Assembly (NCBI RefSeq): GCF_007747795.1
Contig: NZ_CP036275.1
Location: 2,900,853 to 2,964,852, forward strand
Direction of reading: 5' to 3'
DNA: 64,000 bases
Source of the DNA: Maioricimonas rarisocia
Lineage (GTDB): Bacteria; Planctomycetota; Planctomycetia; Planctomycetales; Planctomycetaceae
The notes beneath the pieces were generated by a model. That model ran no database searches and was not told the origin of the DNA. It saw nothing but the letters and a program-made list of their open reading frames with translations. Positions 40,184 through 48,940 of the stretch are shown here, in pieces. Both the position numbers and the translations under genes were made by a program. Each line of letters opens with the position of its first letter. Position 1 is the first letter of the stretch.

Positions 40184-42664
40184 CTATCTCGGGAAGAAGG
40201 CGAACACGAGGATGAACAGGGAGACGACGCCGAGGGCAATGAACATCACGTATTGACGCAGACGCCCCGTCTGCACGTGCCTGAGTGCCGAGCCGGCACC
40301 GAAGGTCACGCCGCCGACGATGTTGACGAGCCGGTCGACCACCGCCTCATCGAAGAGCCGGTCCCATTTCGAGACGGCGACTGTCACGTGGCTGGCTCCG
40401 TGGAGGATTCCGTCCAGTACTTTCCGGTCGAATGCCTGGCACCAGCTGGCGACGACGTGGACCGGGTGAACGAACGCTGCGTCGTACAGGCGGTCGAACT
40501 GCCATTTCTCGACCAGAAAGCCATGCAGCCCGGAGAACTGCCGCCGGACGTTTTCCGGATCGACTGACCGGGCACAGTAGAACAGGAACGAAATGATGAC
40601 GCCGGCGAATGCGGCAATCAGGGCAGCCGTTCCGGCCGTGTGGTGGTACTGGTGAATGTCGCCGTGGCCCGGCAGGTTCGTGCCGATCAGCCCCGCCTCG
40701 GGCAGTCCCGGTCCGACGTGAGCCGGCTCACTGGAGAGGATCAGGCTCGCCAGCGGTCCCGCTTCTCCACCACCCCAGGCGACTCCGGCTGCGAACACCG
40801 ACAGCACGATCAGCGGGGCCGTCATGATCCAGGGGGATTCGTGCGCGTGCTCGTAGACGTGTTCGTCCCGCGGCGGACCGGTAAACGTCATGAACCACAG
40901 CCGGAACATGTAGAAGGCCGTAATGCCCGCGGTGACCAGCGGCACCAGGAAGAGCAGGAAGTGCGCGGGGTTGAGTGCCATGAACGTCAGCCCGGAGGCG
41001 ACGACGGCATCCTTCGAGAAGAACCCTGAAAACGCGAAGGTGGTCCCGGGAATCGCCAGGCCGCAGATGGCAATCACACCGACCAGCATGGTGTAGGCCG
41101 TAATCGGCATCTTTTTCCGCAGGCCGCCCATCTTCGTCATCTCCTGCTCGTGATGGCAGCCGTGGATTACGCTGCCCGAGCAGAGGAACATCAGGGACTT
41201 GAAGAAGGCGTGCGTCACCAGGTGGAACAGGCCGGCGAGCCATCCACCGACGCCCAGTGCGAGCATCATGTAACCGAGCTGACTGATCGTCGAGTAGGCG
41301 AGCACCCGTTTGATGTCGGTCGCGACAATGGCGATCGTCGCTCCGAGGAAGAGCGTGATGCAGCCGATATACGCGATGGTCAGCAGGACTTCCGGCGTGA
41401 ACATCGGGTAGAACCGCCCGACGAGGTAGACCCCGGCGGCCACCATCGTCGCCGAGTGCACCAGTGCCGAGACCGGCGTGGGGCCTTCCATCGCGTCCGG
41501 CAGCCAGGTCTGCAGGGGGAACTGGGCACTCTTGCCGACACAGCCGGCGAAGATCCCCAGACCGGCAGCGACCAGCAGGAAGTACGGAATTCCGACCGGC
41601 TGTCCTTCCTCGGTGGCCATGTAGCCGCCGTGGCCGTTGTGAAGGAGCACGGCACTGCCGTCGTCGGTCACCGACAGCTGACCGTCACCGTCGCGGACCA
41701 TCTGGAACAGTCCGGGATGGCCGTCGCTGCCGGGTGTGACGTCGGCGAACTGGAAGGTGCCGAACCACGTCCACAGAATCATCAGACCGATCAGGAACCC
41801 GAAGTCCCCGACGCGGTTCATGATGAAGGCCTTGTTGGCCGCTGTGCTCGCCGAGTGCCGTTCGACATAGAAGCCGATCAGCAGGTAGCTGCAGACGCCG
41901 ACCAGCTCCCAGAAGACGAACACCTGGAAGATGTTGCCTGCCAGAACCAGCCCGAGCATGGAGAAGCTGAACAGCGACAGGAATGCGAAGAACCGGTAGA
42001 ACCGGCCGGGGCGATGAAAGTGTTTTCCGCCCGGCAGATGGACGAAGTGGTCCTCGTAATCTTCGGTCAGTTCGTCGCTCATGTAGCCGACGGCGAAGAT
42101 GTGAATGCACGTGGCGATCAGGGTCACCATCGTGAACATCACCAGCGTCAGGCCGTCGATGTAGTAGTCGATCGCGATCGAGAGCCGGCCGAACGTGGCC
42201 AGCCGGTAGTACGTCCCCGAGAAGGCGTACGCAAAAGGATCGTTGGCGTGATGGTCGCCGTGACCCTCTTCGTGGCCATGTCCCGCAGCGGCGTGGTCAT
42301 GGTCGTCGTCGTGGCTGTGTCCTTCGTCGCCGTCGTGATGGCCTTCCTCTTCGCCATCTTCGTGGACATGATCTTCGTGCGCGTGGTCCTCATCGCCGAG
42401 ATGTTCACCCGGTTCGTGCTCGGTTTCGGCAACGGAGAGTGCCCCCCAGTCGGTGGCGTCTCCCCAGGTAATGAGGGCGGCGGAACTGCAGATGAAGCCG
42501 GCCCCAATGCAGCCGACCGCCAGCCAGGCGGCCGTCTTGCTGTGCCGCGTTCCCCAGTAGCCGCCAAAGATCTCGATGGCGAATCCCAGCAGGGGGAGCA
42601 GCCAGGCGATACCCAGCAGCCACTTCAGCGACGTTCCGACAGTCAGATATTCTTCAGGCGACAT
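40184..42664 (-). CDS. nuoL: NADH-quinone oxidoreductase subunit L with histidine-rich insertion
   Basis: An 826-residue NuoL, against about 610-680 in most bacteria. Core features are intact: FWELVGVCSYLLIGFYVER, SAQFPLQTWLPDAMEGPTPVSALVHSATMVAAGVYLV, and DIKRVLAYSTISQLGYMMLALGVGG. A long C-terminal region follows, corresponding to the lateral helix and its anchor. Extra length comes chiefly from residues about 82-140 (42245-42421), a segment after the second hydrophobic helix. It is made mostly of His, Asp, Glu and Gly with about 17 histidines, and is a likely metal-binding loop on one membrane face. Position between nuoK and nuoM is standard. Confidence 0.96.
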   Translation of the reverse strand: MSPEEYLTVGTSLKWLLGIAWLLPLLGFAIEIFGGYWGTRHSKTAAWLAVGCIGAGFICSSAALITWGDATDWGALSVAETEHEPGEHLGDEDHAHEDHVHEDGEEEGHHDGDEGHSHDDDHDHAAAGHGHEEGHGDHHANDPFAYAFSGTYYRLATFGRLSIAIDYYIDGLTLVMFTMVTLIATCIHIFAVGYMSDELTEDYEDHFVHLPGGKHFHRPGRFYRFFAFLSLFSFSMLGLVLAGNIFQVFVFWELVGVCSYLLIGFYVERHSASTAANKAFIMNRVGDFGFLIGLMILWTWFGTFQFADVTPGSDGHPGLFQMVRDGDGQLSVTDDGSAVLLHNGHGGYMATEEGQPVGIPYFLLVAAGLGIFAGCVGKSAQFPLQTWLPDAMEGPTPVSALVHSATMVAAGVYLVGRFYPMFTPEVLLTIAYIGCITLFLGATIAIVATDIKRVLAYSTISQLGYMMLALGVGGWLAGLFHLVTHAFFKSLMFLCSGSVIHGCHHEQEMTKMGGLRKKMPITAYTMLVGVIAICGLAIPGTTFAFSGFFSKDAVVASGLTFMALNPAHFLLFLVPLVTAGITAFYMFRLWFMTFTGPPRDEHVYEHAHESPWIMTAPLIVLSVFAAGVAWGGGEAGPLASLILSSEPAHVGPGLPEAGLIGTNLPGHGDIHQYHHTAGTAALIAAFAGVIISFLFYCARSVDPENVRRQFSGLHGFLVEKWQFDRLYDAAFVHPVHVVASWCQAFDRKVLDGILHGASHVTVAVSKWDRLFDEAVVDRLVNIVGGVTFGAGSALRHVQTGRLRQYVMFIALGVVSLFILVFAFFPR

Positions 42665-42755
42665 CGTGTTCGCTGCGTTGGAGTCTGATCAAGGATGAGC
42701 GGCTGCAACGGACGACGGGGAGCAGCTACGTCCGGAATCGGTTCAAGGTACGGCG

Positions 42756-43070
42756 TCAGCCTTTCAGTTGCGTGGCCCGGTCGACGTCGATCGTCTGATG
42801 GTTGTTGTAGAAGCTGAGGACGATTGCCAGAGCGACAGCGGCTTCGGCGGCAGCCAGCACGATCACGAACAGGGCGGCTGCCTGACCGTCCAGACCGAGC
42901 GTCCCGAACCGGGAGAAGGCCAGAAAGTTGACGTTGGCACCATTGAGCACCAGTTCGACGCCCATCAGCACGCCGACTGCGTTCCGTTTGGTCGCCATGC
43001 AGATCACACCGCAGACGAACAGCACGGCGCCGACGGCGAGGTACCCGTTCAGACCGATCTGTTGTTCCAT
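42756..43070 (-). CDS. nuoK: NADH-quinone oxidoreductase subunit K
   Basis: A 104-residue three-helix membrane subunit of complex I. The conserved Glu of the second helix is seen in LMGVELVLNGANVNFLAFSRF, and the third helix ALFVIVLAAAEAAVALAIVLSFY carries the second conserved Glu. Length and motifs are exactly those of NuoK. It lies between nuoJ and nuoL, as usual. Confidence 0.96.
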   Translation of the reverse strand: MEQQIGLNGYLAVGAVLFVCGVICMATKRNAVGVLMGVELVLNGANVNFLAFSRFGTLGLDGQAAALFVIVLAAAEAAVALAIVLSFYNNHQTIDVDRATQLKG

Positions 43071-43146
43071 CGTCTCCCCTCTCTTCGTGCAGGCCCGTCG
43101 AGGGCGGGCGTCGCGTCGTTGCCTGGAAACCGGACGGGGTCGGGCG

Positions 43147-43758
43147 TCATTCCTCGCTGCGCGTCACCCTTCGTTTCGCGCGGGCGAGATAGGCTGCTCC
43201 CACCAGAACCACGAGCAGATGCACGGAGATGATTTCAAACGGCAATAGGTAGCCGGTACTCAGCTGGTCGTCCGCAGAACCGAGATCGCGATCGAAACGT
43301 GTCCCGAGGAGTGCCGCCCCCAGACCGCGTACGGTTGCTCCTTCGGCGGCGGGTCGATAGCTCGGGCGATCGAAAAATGTCGGGGCGCTGGCCTGCTTGA
43401 GCTTTGTGAAGTGATCGTCCCAGTCGATACGCAGGACCGAGAAAATCAGCATCGACAGAAACGCCAGACCCACCACCGCAGCCTGCAGCAGTTCGCCCGG
43501 ACTGCCCGTGATCTTCAGGTACGGGCCGCTGGCCGTGAGCATCACGCCGAAAATCAGCAGCACCACGGTGCCGCCGACGTAGATCAGCAGCTGAGCGGCA
43601 CCGACGAAGTCGGCATGGAGCATGAAGAACAGACCGGCGGTCGATCCCAGCGAGATGACCAGCCAGAAGGCCATGCGGACGACATTCTGGCTGAGGACGA
43701 CAGCGACCGCGCCCCCGCAGGCCGTGACGGCAAAGACCGTAAACAGAAACGATTCCAT
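43147..43758 (-). CDS. nuoJ: NADH-quinone oxidoreductase subunit J
   Basis: A 203-residue membrane subunit of complex I with five hydrophobic helices. Typical sequences are NVVRMAFWLVISLGSTAGLFFMLHADFVGAAQLLIYVGGTVVLLIFGVML, which contains the pi-bulge helix with the conserved Tyr-Val-Gly-Gly. The C-terminal part STGYLLPFEIISVHLLVVLVGAAYLAR is also characteristic. A polar loop (about residues 105-160) is longer than usual. The start is two bases after the nuoH stop, so translation is likely coupled. No nuoI lies between nuoH and nuoJ. Confidence 0.94.
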   Translation of the reverse strand: MESFLFTVFAVTACGGAVAVVLSQNVVRMAFWLVISLGSTAGLFFMLHADFVGAAQLLIYVGGTVVLLIFGVMLTASGPYLKITGSPGELLQAAVVGLAFLSMLIFSVLRIDWDDHFTKLKQASAPTFFDRPSYRPAAEGATVRGLGAALLGTRFDRDLGSADDQLSTGYLLPFEIISVHLLVVLVGAAYLARAKRRVTRSEE

Positions 43759-43759
43759 G

Positions 43760-44989
43760 TCAGCGATTGCCCTCCACGCCGACCAGTCGGCCCTCGGTGG
43801 TGTGATCCAGCAGCGACGTCCGGGGCCCGCCAGACTTTACGCGTGGTCGTTGAACCGCCGGAACGCGTTCGCCAAGCGGTTGTCCGAACTGCAGGTCCGG
43901 CGAAAGCGTCGTGCGCCCAAGCGTAGCGCTCAGGGCGAGCGGCCAGATCACCGCGCCGAGGAACAGGAAGCAACTGATCGGGACGAGATACTTCAGGCAG
44001 GTCGTCATGACCTGGTCGATTCGCAGTCGAGGCAGCGTCCAGCGGATCCAGATCTGCACAAAGACCAGCACGCCGCTCTTGGTCATCAGCACGACAAAGC
44101 CGAGCACGCGGCCGGCATAGCCCAGTTCGCGGAAGGCGTTGTCGAGTGGTGCGATGCCGGTCCACCAGCCCCCCAGGAACAGCAACGCGCCCAGGGCACT
44201 GACGAAGAACATTGCGGCGTATTCGCCCAGAAAGAAGAACGACCACCGCATGCCGCTGTATTCGGTGTGGAAGCCGCCGACCAGTTCGCTCTCGGCCTCG
44301 GCCAGGTCGAACGGGGCTCGCTTGTTGCTGGCGAGCGTCACCGTGAAGAACACGAAGAACGCCAGGAACGCGAACGGGTCATGAAAGACCAGCCAGTTCC
44401 AGAACCAGCCCGCCTGCATCTGACCGATCACGTTCAGGTCCATCGACCCGGCGATCAGCACCGGAATGACAGCCGTGATCCCCAGCGGAACTTCGTAGCT
44501 GACCATCTGGGCCGCTTCACGCATTCCGCCGAACAGCGACCATTTGGAACCGCTCGAATAGCCGGCGAGAATGATGCCCAGCACTTCCAGCGACAGAATC
44601 GCCAATGCCAGGAACAGTCCGACTTCCAGCGAGACGGCAACCCAGCCTTCGCTGAACGGGAGGAACAGGAATGCTCCGAACGTGGCCACGATGACGATGT
44701 AAGGGGCCAGCCGGAACAGCATGCGATCGGCGGCGTTGGGAGCGAGGTCTTCCTTCTGGATCAGCTTGATCCCGTCGGCGAGCGACTGCAGCCAGCCGAA
44801 CTTGCCTCCCACGCGCGTCGGACCGAGCCGGTCCTGGATTCGGCCGGCCACTTTTCGTTCAGCCCAGATGAACACAAACGCGGGGAGGCCGAAAAAGGCA
44901 CCCAGCAACGCGATGTGAATCACGGCTGCGAAAATGGTGGCGAGGGTCGGCGAGACGCTCAGGTTGTCCGTCAGAAAGTCCGAAATCAT
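43760..44989 (-). CDS. nuoH: NADH-quinone oxidoreductase subunit H
   Basis: A 409-residue membrane subunit that helps form the quinone site and links the two arms of complex I. Signatures are IWAERKVAGRIQDRLGPTRVGG near the N-terminus, LQSLADGIKLIQKEDLAPNAAD, YSSGSKWSLFGGMREAAQMVSYEVPLG, and RAPFDLAEAESELVGGFHTEYSGMRWSFFFLGEY. Length is at the upper end (usual 320-430), with a C-terminal extension after the last helix. It heads the nuoHJKLMN order; the peripheral-arm genes are not in the window. Confidence 0.96.
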   Translation of the reverse strand: MISDFLTDNLSVSPTLATIFAAVIHIALLGAFFGLPAFVFIWAERKVAGRIQDRLGPTRVGGKFGWLQSLADGIKLIQKEDLAPNAADRMLFRLAPYIVIVATFGAFLFLPFSEGWVAVSLEVGLFLALAILSLEVLGIILAGYSSGSKWSLFGGMREAAQMVSYEVPLGITAVIPVLIAGSMDLNVIGQMQAGWFWNWLVFHDPFAFLAFFVFFTVTLASNKRAPFDLAEAESELVGGFHTEYSGMRWSFFFLGEYAAMFFVSALGALLFLGGWWTGIAPLDNAFRELGYAGRVLGFVVLMTKSGVLVFVQIWIRWTLPRLRIDQVMTTCLKYLVPISCFLFLGAVIWPLALSATLGRTTLSPDLQFGQPLGERVPAVQRPRVKSGGPRTSLLDHTTEGRLVGVEGNR

Positions 44990-45323
44990 TTCGGGGACCG
45001 CGTCGACTGAGGCCAGAAAGACGCCGCGGCGACGGCAGACAGCGTCTGCTGTCGAACACGGACTTCTCTGAGGCAGGCACGATTGTGCAGCGACCTCACG
45101 TTATAAAGGGAGCGTGAGTTATGACACATCGCTGATGGGCTTGCAAGCGACCTGATCTGCGATTCCCCGACTCGCGTTTGCCCATGCCTCTCTGCGGAGT
45201 TGAGGCACGCTGTGTACAGCCACCACTCCAGGGGATCGGGGCGAGGCATCGGCAGCTTGCCGGGGTGGAGATGCGGGCCTGCGAGACTGTCGGAACAGTG
45301 TGAATCGACGACGCGTTGTGTCG
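44990..45323. other. Region upstream of nuoH
   Basis: This 334-base region between nuoH and the GNAT gene must hold the nuo promoter. On the minus strand an AT-rich CCCTTTATAACG stretch lies near 45100-45115 and could include a -10 element, but no matching -35 is obvious. No ORF is convincing. Confidence 0.4.
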
Positions 45324-45893
45324 TCAGGTTCCGGCCGGCTCCATCGGTTCAATGGCGCGGTAACTGGTCCGCGTCAGGCGAAAGCCGACCGAAAGATACA
45401 GGTCCACGGCAGGCGTGTTGGCCGCGGTCACTTCGAGGTAGACCCGCTGCAGCCCCGAGGCACGAAAACCTGCGAGAGACTTGTTCAGCAGGGCCCGACC
45501 CAGTCCCAGGCCGCGATGCTCGGCAACGACGCCAACATTCTGCACGGCACCCAGCCATGGACTGTGGAACAGTCCCTGGATCGTGGCACACGGACGCTGG
45601 CCGGCAAACTCGTTTCCATCAAAACGGATCAGCCAGGTTGCCCGAGGCAGAAAACCGGAATGCGATGCGATGTCACGCATCAGCTTGCGGCAACCTGCCA
45701 GGTTGGCCAGGCAGGGAAAGACCTGTGTGTCGACTTCGCCCTGAAAACTCTCGAACTTCGCAATGGCGTGCGATTCGACCAGGGCGGGAGACCACGATGC
45801 CCAGCAGTAACCGTCCGGCAGCTGCGGGGAGGCGATTTCCTCCCGCTGCAGGTCGAATTCCATTCGGTACCGCTTGAAATAGGTCGTCGGCAT
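45324..45893 (-). CDS. GNAT family N-acetyltransferase
   Basis: A 189-residue acetyl-CoA-dependent acetyltransferase. The acetyl-CoA binding motif A is IQNVGV-like: AVQNVGVVAEHRGLGLGRALLNKSLAGFRASGLQRVYLEVTAAN, containing the V-x-x-x-x-R-G-x-G-x-G-x-A loop. This is followed by TPAVDLYLSVGFRLTRTSYRAIE at the C-terminus. The N-terminal half shows substrate-binding variation typical of the family. Substrate unknown. ATG 45893 was chosen by similarity and a nearby AGGGA; the frame opens at 46067. It stands 146 bases after the histidine kinase gene on the same strand. Confidence 0.87.
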   Translation of the reverse strand: MPTTYFKRYRMEFDLQREEIASPQLPDGYCWASWSPALVESHAIAKFESFQGEVDTQVFPCLANLAGCRKLMRDIASHSGFLPRATWLIRFDGNEFAGQRPCATIQGLFHSPWLGAVQNVGVVAEHRGLGLGRALLNKSLAGFRASGLQRVYLEVTAANTPAVDLYLSVGFRLTRTSYRAIEPMEPAGT

Positions 45894-46039
45894 GGCGGGA
45901 GTCCCTGCACACGGGGGGCACTCTTCCGAGTCTATCCGCTGCCGGTCGAGAGTCAATTCGTGAGTCTCGGTGATCACCACCATCCCGCGCTGTGTCGTGG
46001 AGAGCGCGCATTTTGCGGTTCGAACCGTCCGGGACGGCT

Positions 46040-47524
46040 TCAGACGCCGGCCCCTTCGGCAACCCACGAGTCGCTTGCTTCGCGGTATCGTGTGGAGAGG
46101 GGCCAGAAGACCCGGAAGGTTGTGCCCCGTCCCTCGTTCGATTCGACCGCGATCCGGCCGCCGTGCCGCTCCGTTAACTTGCGAACCAGTGCCAGCCCCA
46201 TACCGGTCCCCTCGTCGTCCTCCGAGGGGTTGAGCTGCTGGAACATCTCGAAGATCCGGTCGTGATGTTCCCGCGGGATCCCCGGACCATCATCACTGAC
46301 GGTGAACTCGTAGTATTCGCCGCTGCGGGCGCACTCGATGTCGATCCGGCCGTGGGCCTGGTCGTGATGCTGGATGGCATTACCGATCAGATTGCGGAAC
46401 ACCAGTTCGAGAGGAACCCGCGTCGCCTGGAACTGTGGCAGCTCGCTCGAGACGTTGATCTCGAACCCTTCCGGAATGGGCAGCAGCTGGACCACCGCTT
46501 CGACGAGCTGCCGGCAGTCGACCGACTCGGTCACAGTGCTGGAACGACCGGCCCGCGCGTAAGCGAGCAGATCGTCGAGCAGCCGTTCCATGTGCAGCAG
46601 TCGGGCATGCAGCAGATTCAGGTCGTTGCGGGATTCTTCCGACAGCGATTTGCCGGAGTCTTCTGCGATCCATTCGGCCAGCACGCGGATGCCTCTGAGC
46701 GGCGACTTCAGATCGTGCGAGGCGACGTAGACGAACTGATTCAGTTCCGCATTTCTGCGGGCAAGTTCGGAATGGGCCAGTTCCCGTTCGTGTTCCATCG
46801 TTCGGCGGTCTGTCACGTCCTGGATGGCACCGGCCATCCGCTTTGCGCCCCCGTGTTCGTCCTCGAACGACGCGCCGCGCGAGCGGAACCACCGATATTC
46901 CCCGTTGCGGTGCATCAGTCGGAACTCGATGTCGAACGTCGCTCCCTCATTGACGTGACGAGCGACCGCATCGACGACCCGTTCGCGATCGGCCGGATGC
47001 AGACGACTCCGAAATGCCTCCACGGTGTCGCCGAATTCTTCCGGGGTAAAGCCGAGCAGTTCCGCGTAGCGGGGCGAATAGATGGCCTGATCGCTGCCGA
47101 TCACCCATTCCCAGATGCCCTCGTTGGTCCCCCGAATAGCGCGGGCGAACCGCTCCCGCGACTGCTTGAGTTCGTGCTCGGTCTGCTGCCGCGTTTCGAG
47201 CTCACGGGCGAGCTGCCTGTTGAGAGCGGCCACCTCTTCGGATTTGTCCAGTCGCCGCATCAGTGGAGCGATCATGGCCAGGCCGGCGACGATCAGCAGC
47301 GACGTCGCCAACGCGACCGATTCACCGGCCAGGTTGACTGTCAGGGCGGAGTCCGGATCCAGCGAGTACACGAGGATCATGATCCGCCGGGCTGCCATCA
47401 GCATCAGCGCAGCGCCCAGCAGCAGCCACGCGCCGGCATAGTCGGTTGCACGGGCCAGCCGCACGACAAGGTACGCCGCAAGCAACTGCAGCAGAATCGA
47501 AATCGTCAGGATCGCAGCGGTCAC
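46040..47524 (-). CDS. PAS-domain sensor histidine kinase
   Basis: A 494-residue membrane-bound kinase. Three hydrophobic helices lie within the first about 90 residues, followed by a coiled-coil (KSEEVAALNRQLARELETRQQTEHELKQSRERF). A PAS fold comes next (RAIRGTNEGIWEWV to FRLMHRNGEYRWFRSRGA, GAIQDVTDRR). The HisKA phospho-acceptor is in FVYVASHDLKSPLRGIRVLAEW. The ATPase domain has N-box FRNLIGNAIQHH, DDGPGIP and GTGMGLALVRKLTERHGG. The start is GTG 47524, overlapping the TGA stop of the upstream receiver-phosphatase gene (GTGA). This implies translational coupling and a shared pathway. Confidence 0.93.
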   Translation of the reverse strand: MTAAILTISILLQLLAAYLVVRLARATDYAGAWLLLGAALMLMAARRIMILVYSLDPDSALTVNLAGESVALATSLLIVAGLAMIAPLMRRLDKSEEVAALNRQLARELETRQQTEHELKQSRERFARAIRGTNEGIWEWVIGSDQAIYSPRYAELLGFTPEEFGDTVEAFRSRLHPADRERVVDAVARHVNEGATFDIEFRLMHRNGEYRWFRSRGASFEDEHGGAKRMAGAIQDVTDRRTMEHERELAHSELARRNAELNQFVYVASHDLKSPLRGIRVLAEWIAEDSGKSLSEESRNDLNLLHARLLHMERLLDDLLAYARAGRSSTVTESVDCRQLVEAVVQLLPIPEGFEINVSSELPQFQATRVPLELVFRNLIGNAIQHHDQAHGRIDIECARSGEYYEFTVSDDGPGIPREHHDRIFEMFQQLNPSEDDEGTGMGLALVRKLTERHGGRIAVESNEGRGTTFRVFWPLSTRYREASDSWVAEGAGV

Positions 47525-48693
47525 CGCGTGGTCGCCATATCGGGGTCGTCGCCAAGCACCTTGACGATAACCGCAGTCATGTCGTCCTGGGGAGGCCTGG
47601 GATGCGAAAAACTGCGAGCCGAGTCGCAAAGTTGCCCGATGATCTCCATGGCGGGAGCGTGCCGGCTCTGCTGGACGACGTCCCACATCCGCTCGAGACC
47701 GAACAGTTCCTCTTCCGACGTCCGGGCTTCCTGGATGCCGTCAGTGGGGATCAGCAGGATCTCGCCCGCTTCGAGATCCACCGATTCGGCAGCGGGAATG
47801 CGGGCGTGCTCGATCAGCCCCAGCGGCAGGCCGGTTGCCTGCAGCCGATGCACGTTTCCGTCCTGCGTCATCCTGTAGGCGGCGTGTCCAGCGGCCGCGA
47901 ACTCGAGGTGTCGCTGACCGGGAATCAGGCGGGCGAAGAACAGCGTCACGAAGTGGTCTTCCGGGCAATCCCGAAAGATGAACCGGTTGCACCGCGTCAG
48001 GATTTCGTCGACAGGCGTACAGGCGTCCGCCAGTGCCTGCAGGTAGGCGTGCGTCTCGGCCATCAGTAACGACGAACCCAGACCATGTCCCGAAACGTCG
48101 CCGACGACAAGGCCGACCGAACCGTCCGGCATGGGGATGAAGTCGAAGTAGTCCCCGCTGGCGGCCTCGGCCGAGTGAACGGCACCGGCGATCTCGTAGC
48201 CGTCAAGGTGCAGCGGTGAAGGCGGAAACAGTCGTTCCTGCACCGACCGGATCAATTCGACCTGATTCCGGACGTGCTCGAGATCCCGCTCGGCCGCCTG
48301 GCGTTTCGCACGCTCCAGGGCGAAACGGAGGGCGCGGGTCAAAACATTGGCATCGAGAGACGACTTGACCAGATAGTCCTGTGCGCCCAGTCCCACTGCG
48401 TCGGCCGCAATCTCCTCGTCGTCGTAGCCGCTGAGGACGACGATGGGTGTGTCTGCAGCCGCGGCATGAAGATTTCGAAACGTCTCCAGACCGCTGCTGT
48501 CAGGAAGCGAAAGGTCAAGCACAATCAGATCCGGCGCGCCCGCCGCGACGAGGGTCCGCGCGGTGGCCAGATCCGGCGCGTGAATCAGTTCGAAGGGAAT
48601 GCTGAACCGGCGCTGCAGAGTCCGACGGATCAACTCGGCATCCGTCTGCTCGTCTTCGACCAACAGAATGTGCAGCGATCGTTCTGTGCCCAT
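47521..48693 (-). CDS. Response regulator with PP2C (SpoIIE/RsbU-type) phosphatase output
   Basis: A 390-residue two-domain protein. The receiver domain (1-125) is complete: acidic pocket VEDE, phospho-acceptor Asp60 in LIVLDLSLPD, Ser/Thr in VVLSGYDDEE, and Lys110 in DYLVKSS. A short linker helix leads to a PP2C-type serine phosphatase (about 150-385): SGDYFDFIPMP, VGDVSGHGLGSSLLMAETHAYL, FAAAGHAAYR, LLIPTDGIQEAR and QDDMTAVIV. Such proteins control partner-switching (anti-sigma antagonist) systems. Its phosphorylation is probably driven by the coupled histidine kinase downstream. No anti-sigma factor or antagonist is nearby. Confidence 0.94.
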   Translation of the reverse strand: MGTERSLHILLVEDEQTDAELIRRTLQRRFSIPFELIHAPDLATARTLVAAGAPDLIVLDLSLPDSSGLETFRNLHAAAADTPIVVLSGYDDEEIAADAVGLGAQDYLVKSSLDANVLTRALRFALERAKRQAAERDLEHVRNQVELIRSVQERLFPPSPLHLDGYEIAGAVHSAEAASGDYFDFIPMPDGSVGLVVGDVSGHGLGSSLLMAETHAYLQALADACTPVDEILTRCNRFIFRDCPEDHFVTLFFARLIPGQRHLEFAAAGHAAYRMTQDGNVHRLQATGLPLGLIEHARIPAAESVDLEAGEILLIPTDGIQEARTSEEELFGLERMWDVVQQSRHAPAMEIIGQLCDSARSFSHPRPPQDDMTAVIVKVLGDDPDMATTR

Positions 48694-48940
48694 CGATGGA
48701 CCGTCGAGGTGACCCGGGGCCGCTTTCGATAATCGAAGAACTTCACCTTCGGCGGCCGACTGGAAATGAGGGTGCCCCCGTTCTCCTTATGCCTTTTTAT
48801 CAGTGTACGCAGAAATCAGAGCCCGTGAACGGGTTGATTCTCGCGATTGCATCGCTTCGAAGATTTCGCCGAATCTTTGGCAAATCGTGACAGGTTTACG
48901 CATCGGCCAATTGCGTAAACGCAGCGACGACAGGACCGGT

